Below are positions 36,387 to 43,818 of a stretch of DNA of 64,000 nt, one piece after another. Each line of letters begins with the position of its first letter. The stretch's first letter is position 1. The stretch is from CADEFX01 sp963840425 (lineage in GTDB: Bacteria; Pseudomonadota; Alphaproteobacteria; Rhizobiales; Hyphomicrobiaceae): contig CAWIYZ010000033.1 in assembly GCA_963840425.1 (NCBI GenBank), positions 62,001 to 126,000 of the forward strand. Direction: 5' to 3'. Below the pieces are notes generated by a model. It saw only the letters and a program-made list of their open reading frames with translations. It had not been told where the DNA came from and made no database searches. Made by a program: the position numbers and the translations under genes.

Positions 36387-37187
36387 ATGGCTCAAATCGA
36401 CAACAGGTATGCGCAAGTCGGCTCTGTGGCGCGCACTCGCGCCGAGACCGTCGACGAAGGCCTGCGCGCATACATGCTGCGCGTCTACAACTACATGGCA
36501 GCCGGCGTCGCTCTAACCGGGCTGGTTGCATATGTAATCTTTACGATGTCGGTGACCACCGATCCGGCGTTGGCGGCGCAGGCCGGCACCCGGGTCATGG
36601 CCCTGAGAAACGGGCTGTATCTGACCCCGTTCGGGCAGCTCATGTTTGTCAGCCCGCTCAAGTGGGTGGTCATGCTGGCCCCGCTCGGCTTGGTGTTCTT
36701 CCTGTCGTTCCGGGTCTACAAGATGAGCGTCGGTGCGGCGCAGATCAGCTTTTGGCTGTTTGCGGCGGTCATGGGCGCCTCGCTTTCCACCATCTTCCTG
36801 GTCTTCACTGGGCAGTCGATTACGCGCGTGTTCTTCATCACGGCGGCCTCCTTCGCGGCGCTGAGCCTTTACGGCTACACCACGAAGCGTGACCTGTCGG
36901 GCTGGGGCACGTTCCTCATCATGGGCGTGATCGGTCTTGTGATTGCGAGCCTGGTGAACATCTGGCTGCAGTCTTCCGCCCTGCAGTTTGCCATCTCGGT
37001 AATCGGCGTGCTGGCGTTCGCAGGCCTCACAGCCTACGACACGCAACGCATCAAGGATGGGTACTACGAGATCGCGGGCGACGCCGCATTGATGACCAAG
37101 ACGGCTATCATGGGCGCACTCAGCCTCTATCTCGACTTCATCAACATGTTCCAGTCGCTGCTCTACCTGTTCGGCGACCGCGAATAA
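36387..37187 (+). CDS. Bax inhibitor-1/YccA family membrane protein
   Basis: 266 residues with seven hydrophobic helices, in the BI-1 order: VYNYMAAGVALTGLVAYVIF, MLAPLGLVFFLSFRVYKM, through to FAGLTAYDTQRIKDGYYEI (the conserved Asp pair region) and a final LYLDFINMFQSLLYLFG. The family forms pH-sensitive Ca2+ leak channels and, in E. coli YccA, modulates the FtsH protease. Followed by a strong terminator, so it appears monocistronic. Confidence 0.93.
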   Translation: MAQIDNRYAQVGSVARTRAETVDEGLRAYMLRVYNYMAAGVALTGLVAYVIFTMSVTTDPALAAQAGTRVMALRNGLYLTPFGQLMFVSPLKWVVMLAPLGLVFFLSFRVYKMSVGAAQISFWLFAAVMGASLSTIFLVFTGQSITRVFFITAASFAALSLYGYTTKRDLSGWGTFLIMGVIGLVIASLVNIWLQSSALQFAISVIGVLAFAGLTAYDTQRIKDGYYEIAGDAALMTKTAIMGALSLYLDFINMFQSLLYLFGDRE

Positions 37188-37210
37188 GACGAGAAGCCTT
37201 ATCGAACACG

Positions 37211-37245
37211 AAGGGCCCCGCGACAGCGGGGCCCTTTGCTTTTTG
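37211..37245 (+). terminator. Rho-independent terminator after the Bax inhibitor-1 gene
   Basis: AAGGGCCCCGC (37211-37221) and GCGGGGCCCTT (37226-37236) form a perfect 11-bp stem with loop GACA, followed by TGCTTTTTG. It lies 24 bases after the stop codon. Confidence 0.92.
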
Positions 37246-37294
37246 ACTGACGGTGGGGCAAGACGGGCGCTCTTGCCCGACGAGAAACTGCTTC

Positions 37295-37804
37295 ATGACC
37301 GCGCCGACAGTCAGACCCGCCACCGAAGCCGATATTCCTGCGATCGCCGCCATCTACCGCCCTGCCGTTCTCATGGGGACAGCCAGCTTCGAGCTGGAAC
37401 CTCCCGATGATACGGAGATGCTGCGCCGTTTCCGCGCGCTCACCGAGGCCGGCTATCCTTACCTGGTGGCCGAGGATGAAGGACACGTGCTGGGCTATGC
37501 TTACGCCGGCGCCTACAGGCCGCGCCCCGCCTATCGCTTCAGCGTCGAGAATTCGATCTATATCGCCGCCGACGCACACCGCCGTGGCGTTGGCCGTATT
37601 CTGCTCGCGGCACTGATCGACATCTGCACGGCCAAGGGCTACCGGCAGATGATCGCGGTCATCGGCAATTCGGCACAGTCTGCTTCGATCGGGCTGCATC
37701 GCTCATTCGGCTTCTGCTTCTCGGGAACCATCCACTCGGTCGGCTACAAGCACGGCCGCTGGCTCGAACTCGGTCATTATGCAGCTGCCGCTGGGCCCCG
37801 GTGA
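37295..37804 (+). CDS. GNAT-family N-acetyltransferase (phosphinothricin acetyltransferase-like)
   Basis: 169 residues with the acetyl-CoA loop in DAHRRGVGRILLAALID and the family segment VLMGTASFELEPP near the N-terminus. FRFSVENSIYIA-type and GLHRSFGFCFSGTIHSVGYK segments resemble the PAT/Bar-MddA group, which acetylates phosphinothricin, methionine sulfoximine or related amino acids. The actual substrate is unknown. I start at ATG 37295, after the terminator; the frame is open 14 codons upstream. Confidence 0.82.
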   Translation: MTAPTVRPATEADIPAIAAIYRPAVLMGTASFELEPPDDTEMLRRFRALTEAGYPYLVAEDEGHVLGYAYAGAYRPRPAYRFSVENSIYIAADAHRRGVGRILLAALIDICTAKGYRQMIAVIGNSAQSASIGLHRSFGFCFSGTIHSVGYKHGRWLELGHYAAAAGPR

Positions 37805-37852
37805 TAGGAAGCCTGCCGATCAAAGCGACAAGCCCTGAAGCACCCTGGGCGA

Positions 37853-38233
37853 TCACGCATCGACGAGTTTCAACGGCCGGTCGAGGACGGCCAGAACACG
37901 CGCGAGATCGGGACCCCGCTTCAGGATCAGCCCGCTAGCCGCGATCACGCCGTAGGCGCCTTGTTTGCGCGCCAACCTGGGGTTCTTCTCGATCGTATAG
38001 AGAGGGCATTCACTGGCGCGCCGGAAGACGGAGAAGACGGCTTTCTCGCGACCGAAATCCATCGCGTAGTCGCGCCACTCTCCAGCCGCCACCTTGCGGC
38101 CGTACAGGTTCAAAATTGCGCGCAACTCGTGAATGGTGAAGGCGACAGTGGTAAGGGGAGCGGAATGAGCAGCCGGACCAAAATGGTTCGCTCCATTTCT
38201 GGAGCGCAAGACTATCGGCTCAGTATCGCTCAA
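37853..38233 (-). CDS. DUF2794 domain protein
   Basis: 126-residue alphaproteobacterial protein of unknown function. The conserved core is FTIHELRAILNLYGRKVAAGEWRDY-like sequence (about residues 35-60), followed by DFGREKAVFSVFRRASE and IEKNPRLARKQGAYGV. The TTG at 38233 has GGGAGG five bases upstream and gives a start (LSDTEPIVLRSRNG) close to the domain. The frame is open further to 38389 but the added sequence is arginine-rich and looks non-coding. Convergent with the GNAT gene. Confidence 0.8.
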   Translation of the reverse strand: MSDTEPIVLRSRNGANHFGPAAHSAPLTTVAFTIHELRAILNLYGRKVAAGEWRDYAMDFGREKAVFSVFRRASECPLYTIEKNPRLARKQGAYGVIAASGLILKRGPDLARVLAVLDRPLKLVDA

Positions 38234-38402
38234 ATACGCCTCCCGTGATCGGCAATTGCGGCTGCACGGCGCGACCCGAAGATGATTGCGCCTTTTATCC
38301 GCGAGTGCAAGACCGATGCGCTGTGCGAAACCACGCGTGCGCCACCGTCTCTCCCACAGGCCGCCGCAAATCATCCGTAGAACGCTCAATCATCGGTACT
38401 TG

Positions 38403-38472
38403 GCCCGGTCCAAACCCGCTTCGGCACCAGCCCCCCAATCCCCCCGAAGCATTTTAGTGGACCGGGCTTTTT
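38403..38472 (+). repeat. Structured palindromic element, copy A, ending in a T-tract
   Basis: GCCCGGTCCA (38403-38412) pairs with TGGACCGGGC (38458-38467). Inside it GCTTCGG (38418-38424) pairs with CCGAAGC (38444-38450) around a 19-base C-rich loop. TTTTT follows directly (38468-38472), so on the plus strand it also reads as a terminator. It lies in the 593-base gene-free spacer 38234-38826 between DUF2794 and htpG and shares its layout and a 10-base loop sequence with copy B. Confidence 0.6.
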
Positions 38473-38612
38473 CATGTGTGCGCGCGGCATCCTCCCAAGC
38501 TGCCCCACCGTATTTGCACGCTCATCCAACGCCTTACGACATATCGTGTTTTGGTCAAAATCCCGTCTTTGGCCCGCCGCAAACGCCAACGATAGTAATG
38601 CTGTTGCCTCTC

Positions 38613-38685
38613 GGCCCGGCTCTCGAAGCGAGGCTCTGGAATCTCAGCCCCCCAGCCCCCGGGGCCAAGTTCAAAGAGCCGGGCC
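38613..38685 (+). repeat. Structured palindromic element, copy B
   Basis: GGCCCGGCTCT (38613-38623) pairs with AGAGCCGGGCC (38675-38685) in a perfect 11-bp stem. The interior contains the same CAGCCCCCCA (38645-38654) as copy A (38428-38437), plus a small CTCG-AAG-CGAG hairpin. The outer stems of A and B differ in sequence yet both pair perfectly. There is no T-tract after B. The rest of the spacer (38234-38402, 38473-38612, 38686-38826) shows no supportable gene. Confidence 0.55.
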
Positions 38686-38764
38686 ACCCTTACTCCCCAA
38701 ACACAAATTTGAACCACGCAGCTCGCAAGGCCACGCACCCCTTGCGCGTTCGCTCCGCAATGCC

Positions 38765-38793
38765 TTGATTCCCTCCGGCATGCGGCAATAATC
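38765..38793 (+). promoter_or_regulatory. Weak candidate promoter upstream of htpG
   Basis: TTGATT followed after about 16-17 bases by ATAAT-like sequence, preceded by CC to give CCTTGATT, which also resembles the -35 of heat-shock (RpoH) promoters. The -10 side does not match the RpoH consensus well. It is placed 35-60 bases before the htpG start. Confidence 0.3.
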
Positions 38794-38826
38794 GCCGCTC
38801 TCCAAGCATGCACCGGAGTGTAAATC

Positions 38827-40704
38827 ATGAGTGCCGAGCAGGCGCCGCAGACACATAAACACGTCTTTCAGACCGAGGTCTCCCAGCTTCTGCATCTGAT
38901 GGTCCACTCGGTCTACACCGAGAAGGAAGTGTTTCTGCGCGAACTCATCTCCAACGCTTCTGACGCATGCGACAAGCTGCGCTACGAGGCCATCGCTCAA
39001 CCCGGCTTGCTTGCCGACGACGCCCGGCTGGCTATCCGGATAAGCTTCGACAAATCTGCTGGCACGCTGACGGTGGCCGACAATGGCATCGGCATGAACG
39101 AGCAGGAGCTGATCGACAATCTGGGCACGATCGCACGTTCAGGCACGCGTGCGTTCCTGGAGCGCATGACAGCCGGCTCCGAAGGCTCATCGCTCATCGG
39201 CCAGTTCGGAGTTGGCTTCTACTCAGCCTTCATGGTCGCGGATCGGATCGACGTTGTCAGTCACAAGGCCGGCGAGGACCGCGCCTGGCTCTGGGTCTCG
39301 GATGGCGCCAGCGGCTTCACGGTGACGCCCGCGCCCGAGGCGCCAGCCAAGGTGAGCCGAGGCACCAGCGTCACCCTCGCACTGAAACAGGATGCGCGAA
39401 ATTTCCTCGAGGACGGCGAGATCGAACGCATCGTGCGCACCTACTCCGATCACATCCTCTTCCCTATCGAATTCACCGCAGCGGACGGCAAGACACGCCA
39501 GGTGAACTCCGCCAGCGCGCTGTGGCAGCGTTCGAAATCGGAAGTGAGGCCCGAAGAGTACAAGGAAGTCTACAATACGGTTGCGCACCAGTTCGACGAG
39601 CCGGCGCTGACCCTGCACTACAAGGCCGAGGGCCGACAATCCTATGCGGTCCTTCTGTTTGTACCGACACGGCCGCCGTTCGACCTGTTCGAGGCGGAGC
39701 GCAAAGGCCGCGTGAGGCTTTACGTGCGGCGCGTCTTCATCACCGAGGATGCATCCCTGCTGCCGGCCCATCTCAAATTCGTGCGCGGCGTCATCAACTC
39801 GGAGGATGTGCCGCTCAACATCTCCCGTGAGGTCTTGCAAGACAATCCGCAAGTAGCGCAGATCCGACGCGCTGTGACCGGACGGCTTCTCGCAGAGCTG
39901 GAGACGCTTGCAGAGAAGGAGGCGGCACGCTTCGAGAGCATCTGGGATGCGTTCGGGCCCGTGCTCAAAGAAGGCATCTACGAGGACTTCGAGCGCCGCG
40001 ACCAGCTCCTGAAGCTCGCACGCTTCCGCTCGACGGCCGGTCCGGGATGGCGCTCGCTCAAGGACTACGTCGCCGAGATGAAGCCGGGCCAGACCGAGAT
40101 CTACTATCTTGCCGGCGACAACCTGGAGCTGATCAACTCGAGCCCCCAGCTCGAAGCGGCCAAGGCGCGCGGCGTCGAGGTATTGCTAATGGCCGACCCC
40201 GTCGACCACTTCTGGACATCGATGGGGCTCGGCTACGAGGGCAAGACGCTGAAGTCTCTGACGCAGGGTGCCGCCGACCTTTCCAGCATTCCGGTGCAAA
40301 GCACGGCCGAGCCCGAGGCCAAGCCCGATGACGTCACGGCGGTCGTTAGCGCATTGAAGGAGGCCCTGGGTCCCGCTGTCTCGGATGTGCGTGCGTCAAA
40401 ACTGCTTGTCTCCTCGCCTGTTTGTCTCGTGGCGGCTGGCGACGGTCCCGACAGGGGTCTGGAACGCCTGCTGCAGCGTCAGAAGCGCGGCGCTGCAGCA
40501 AAGCCTGTGCTCGAGATCAACCCCACACATCCGCTAATCAAGGGCATTGGTGCTGAGATCGCAGCCGGACGCAAAGAACAGGTCCGCGACCTCGGCCACC
40601 TGCTGCTCGACCAGGCACTCGTCCTGGACGGCGAGCTTCCCGCCGATCCGGCCAAGTTCGCCGAGCGGCTCAACCGATATGTCGTGCGCGGTCTCGGCCA
40701 CTAA
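38827..40704 (+). CDS. htpG: Molecular chaperone HtpG (Hsp90)
   Basis: ATP-dependent chaperone of 625 residues. The GHKL ATPase motifs are LISNASDACDKLRYEA (Asn/Asp), DNGIGM, GTIARSGT and GQFGVGFYSAFMV. The middle-domain catalytic Arg is in NISREVLQDNP, and the C-terminal dimerisation region is present. GGAGTG lies eight bases before ATG 38827. Followed after 37 bases by an M3 peptidase on the same strand. Confidence 0.96.
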   Translation: MSAEQAPQTHKHVFQTEVSQLLHLMVHSVYTEKEVFLRELISNASDACDKLRYEAIAQPGLLADDARLAIRISFDKSAGTLTVADNGIGMNEQELIDNLGTIARSGTRAFLERMTAGSEGSSLIGQFGVGFYSAFMVADRIDVVSHKAGEDRAWLWVSDGASGFTVTPAPEAPAKVSRGTSVTLALKQDARNFLEDGEIERIVRTYSDHILFPIEFTAADGKTRQVNSASALWQRSKSEVRPEEYKEVYNTVAHQFDEPALTLHYKAEGRQSYAVLLFVPTRPPFDLFEAERKGRVRLYVRRVFITEDASLLPAHLKFVRGVINSEDVPLNISREVLQDNPQVAQIRRAVTGRLLAELETLAEKEAARFESIWDAFGPVLKEGIYEDFERRDQLLKLARFRSTAGPGWRSLKDYVAEMKPGQTEIYYLAGDNLELINSSPQLEAAKARGVEVLLMADPVDHFWTSMGLGYEGKTLKSLTQGAADLSSIPVQSTAEPEAKPDDVTAVVSALKEALGPAVSDVRASKLLVSSPVCLVAAGDGPDRGLERLLQRQKRGAAAKPVLEINPTHPLIKGIGAEIAAGRKEQVRDLGHLLLDQALVLDGELPADPAKFAERLNRYVVRGLGH

Positions 40705-40741
40705 CCAGACATAAACCGAACTCCTCTCGAGGCAAAAGATC

Positions 40742-42862
40742 ATGAGCGCAAAGCCACGCCGGTCCTCAGGGACAAAACCCAAGGCACGCACCACTACCCC
40801 ACGCCCAAGGAAGCCGGCTGCCGCACGCAACCCGCTACTCTCGCCCTGGCGCGCCGCGTTTCAGATGCCGCCGTTCGGTGCAATCCGCCCGACGCATTTC
40901 CGCTCCGCGTTTACGCACGCTCTCGCTGAGAGCCGGCGCGAGATCGACCATATCGCCACGGCCAGGACCCTCCCGACATTCACCAACACCATTTCGGCGC
41001 TCGAGAAGAGCGGACGGACGCTCACACGCGTATCGCGCGTGTTCTTCAGTCTCGCCAGCGCCGATACCAACACCGAGCTGCAGGCCATCGAGCGTGAGCT
41101 TTCGCCCAAGCTGGCCGCACATTGGTCCGCCATCATGCTGGACCCAAAGCTGTTCGGGCGCATCGAGGAGCTTTTCGAACGCCGGGACGCCCTATCGCTG
41201 GACGCCGAGCAAGCCCGTGTGCTCGAGCGCCACCACACGAGTTTTGTGCGCAGCGGGGCCCGCCTCGGGCCGCGCGAGAAGAAGCGTGTCGCCGCGATCA
41301 ACAAGCGGCTCGCCACGCTCGGCACGCAGTTCGCACAGAACATCCTGGCCGACGAGCAGGCCTTCAAGCTGGTCCTGGACGGCGAGCAGGACCTGACCGG
41401 ACTCCCGGACTTCGTAAGAGCTGCCGCCCTGCGCACCGGTTCTGATCTCGGGCTCGCCGGCAAGCACGTTGTGACGCTCGCGCGCTCGAGCATCGAGCCG
41501 TTCCTGCAGTTTTCCGCACGCCGGGATCTGCGCGAGAAGGCCTTCGAGGCCTGGACCCGGCGCGGCGAGAACGCGGGCGCGCACGACAATCGCAAGATCG
41601 CCGCGGAGATTATCGCGCTCCGGGCCGAGCGGGCACAACTTCTCGGCTACGCGACGTTCGCCGAGTTCCGCGTCGCCGACGCCATGGCCAAGACACCAGC
41701 CGCAGTCCGCGGCTTACTCGACGAGGTCTGGCAGGTTGCGCGCACGACCGCCGGCCGGGAGCGCGATCTGCTGCAGAAGATTGTCGAGCGCGAAGGGCGG
41801 AATTTCCGTCTGGAGGCCTGGGATTGGCGCTACTACGCGGAGAAGGTCCGCAAGGCCGAGTTCGATCTCGACGAAACCGAGATCAAGCCTTACCTGCAGC
41901 TCGACCGCGTCATTGCCGCCGCCTTCGATACCGCCCGCCGCTTGTTCGGCCTGTCGTTCAGAGAGCGCCCGGACCTGCCTCGCTACCATCCCGATGTCCG
42001 TATCTGGGAGGTGGCTGACAGACAGGGTGACCACATCGGCGTCTTCCTCGGCGATTACTTCGCACGCCCCTCCAAACGCAGCGGCGCCTGGATGAATGCC
42101 TTGCGCTCACAACAACGGCTCGCCGGCGACGTTCGTCCGATCGTCGCCAACACGATGAGCTTCACGCGTGGTGCTGACGGCGAGCCTCCGCTGTTGTCAT
42201 TCGATGACGCGCGCACGCTATTTCACGAATTCGGCCACGCCCTGCACGGCCTGCTCTCGGATGTCACCTATCCTTCCATCGCCGGCACCTCGGTCTCGAC
42301 CGATTTTGTCGAGTTGCCCTCCCAGCTCTACGAGCACTGGTTGCTCACGCCCGAGATCCTGAAACGTTTTGCCGTGCATTTCCGCACAGGAAAGCGCATG
42401 CCCGACGCGCTCGTGCAGCGGCTAGAAGCGGCGCGCAAGTTCAACCAGGGCTTCGCCACGATCGAGTACGTCGCATCGGCGCTCGCTGATCTGGAGCTGC
42501 ACTCGCTGAACTCCGCTACCGGCCTCGACATCACGAAGTTCGAGCGCGAATTGCTGGCCCGGCTCGGCATGCCACGAGAGATCGTCATGCGCCACCGCCT
42601 GCCGCACTTTGCTCACGTGTTCTCCGGCGGCGGATATGCCGCCGGCTACTACAGCTATATGTGGTCCGAGGTCATGGACGCCGATGCCTTCGGCGCCTTC
42701 GAGGAGGCCGGCAATGTGTTCGACCGCAAGACAGCGCGGCGTCTCGAGGAGTTCATCTATTCCGCCGGCAATCGGCGCGACCCGGTCGATGCCTATGTGG
42801 CCTTCCGCGGACGGCTGCCGACGAGCGAGGCGATGCTGAAGAAGCGTGGGCTAGCGGCTTGA
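40742..42862 (+). CDS. M3-family metallopeptidase (oligopeptidase A/Dcp type)
   Basis: Zinc peptidase of 706 residues that cleaves short peptides in the cytoplasm. The zinc site is FHEFGHALHGLL (HExxH) with the downstream Glu in GTSVSTDFVELPSQLYEHW. The usual long helical M3 architecture precedes it. A basic, proline-rich 35-residue leader precedes the core and is atypical of OpdA/Dcp; it is not a signal peptide. Convergent with the DUF1223 gene, 11 bases away. Confidence 0.92.
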   Translation: MSAKPRRSSGTKPKARTTTPRPRKPAAARNPLLSPWRAAFQMPPFGAIRPTHFRSAFTHALAESRREIDHIATARTLPTFTNTISALEKSGRTLTRVSRVFFSLASADTNTELQAIERELSPKLAAHWSAIMLDPKLFGRIEELFERRDALSLDAEQARVLERHHTSFVRSGARLGPREKKRVAAINKRLATLGTQFAQNILADEQAFKLVLDGEQDLTGLPDFVRAAALRTGSDLGLAGKHVVTLARSSIEPFLQFSARRDLREKAFEAWTRRGENAGAHDNRKIAAEIIALRAERAQLLGYATFAEFRVADAMAKTPAAVRGLLDEVWQVARTTAGRERDLLQKIVEREGRNFRLEAWDWRYYAEKVRKAEFDLDETEIKPYLQLDRVIAAAFDTARRLFGLSFRERPDLPRYHPDVRIWEVADRQGDHIGVFLGDYFARPSKRSGAWMNALRSQQRLAGDVRPIVANTMSFTRGADGEPPLLSFDDARTLFHEFGHALHGLLSDVTYPSIAGTSVSTDFVELPSQLYEHWLLTPEILKRFAVHFRTGKRMPDALVQRLEAARKFNQGFATIEYVASALADLELHSLNSATGLDITKFERELLARLGMPREIVMRHRLPHFAHVFSGGGYAAGYYSYMWSEVMDADAFGAFEEAGNVFDRKTARRLEEFIYSAGNRRDPVDAYVAFRGRLPTSEAMLKKRGLAA

Positions 42863-42873
42863 GCAGGCCAGCT

Positions 42874-43650
42874 TTACCACTTGGGCAGGACTGCTGCGCC
42901 GAGGATCGGGCCGGTCTGGCCAACCTGCAGCAGCACGGCACAGCCGTCGGCGCCTGACCTCATGACGGCTGCGCGTTCGAGCTGGATGGTCGCAGGTTTA
43001 CCGGTCCAGTTGCCGACAGACTTGAGGTCTCGCACCACGTTGTAATAGGTCAGCGTCTGGCCCTTGTTCTCGCCTGCGCGCACCGGCACCTGCACTTCAT
43101 TCTGAAACACGGCCAGCCAGATCGTGCCTTCGCGCGGTTTGTCGCCCTCGGCAATCGCGCCGGTCTCGATGGTCAGCTTGCCATCCCCGGTCGAAAGCTT
43201 CACCGCCACGCGCTCGCCGGCGAGCTTGCCTGATGTCTTGGCGATGGCATGATCGATTTCGGCAGCGTGCGCGCCGTTGGCGTGCGCCAAGCCGTTGACC
43301 ACAATCTGCGGGGTGTAGATGCGCCCGTCGCCGCGCATCTTGGAGTAATACTTCTGCCGCTTCGCAAACGCGGGATCGGCCAGCGTGTCCTTCCAGCCGA
43401 GATAATCCCAATAGTCTACCGCCAGGGAAAGGGCGATGACGTCAGGGCGCTGGATATAGGATTTGAGCAGCGCGTCCGCCGCAGGACACGACGAGCAGCC
43501 CTGGCTCGTGAACAACTCGAGGACCGTCTTGGGCTGAAACTCTGCTTGTGAGGCTCCAGCCTGAGCCAAGGCACCCGTGGCTCCCACCGCAAACGTAAAA
43601 CACGCAAAAACCGCCTTTGCGGCCGTGCCGAGAAGCTGAAGCATCCGCAT
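42874..43650 (-). CDS. DUF1223 protein, exported thioredoxin-like fold
   Basis: 258 residues with an N-terminal signal peptide (LGTAAKAVFACFTFAVGATG) and a CxxC-containing start of the domain, LELFTSQGCSSCPAADALL, typical of DUF1223. The motif suggests a periplasmic thiol redox or metal-binding role, not established. ATG 43650 and the second ATG 43644 are both possible; a GTG at 43692 would put GAGG almost touching the start codon and extend beyond the signal peptide. Confidence 0.82.
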   Translation of the reverse strand: MRMLQLLGTAAKAVFACFTFAVGATGALAQAGASQAEFQPKTVLELFTSQGCSSCPAADALLKSYIQRPDVIALSLAVDYWDYLGWKDTLADPAFAKRQKYYSKMRGDGRIYTPQIVVNGLAHANGAHAAEIDHAIAKTSGKLAGERVAVKLSTGDGKLTIETGAIAEGDKPREGTIWLAVFQNEVQVPVRAGENKGQTLTYYNVVRDLKSVGNWTGKPATIQLERAAVMRSGADGCAVLLQVGQTGPILGAAVLPKW

Positions 43651-43818
43651 TGCTCTTGCGTGTCCGTTGTCGTTTTCCAATGCGTCCTTCACCCTCAGAA
43701 TATCGATAAATCGCGGTTCAATTGCGAGTCACGAATGGGTGAGACAGCCCATCCAATAGTGAAGACGGCGCACACGGGCCTTCGTCACGCCTTTCGAGCC
43801 CCTAGCGATCCTGGACCA

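Noticed and set aside
38613..38688. Copy B of the repeat looked like a tRNA because it spans 73 bases with a closing stem and is followed by ACC.
   Set aside because: The stem is 11 bp, there is no T-loop GTTCGAATC pattern, and no D-arm or anticodon arm can be drawn.
38286..38828. Two open frames (plus 38286-38768, minus 38472-38828) in the spacer upstream of htpG.
   Set aside because: Neither has a ribosome binding site or a recognisable domain, they overlap each other and they run through the two structured repeats.
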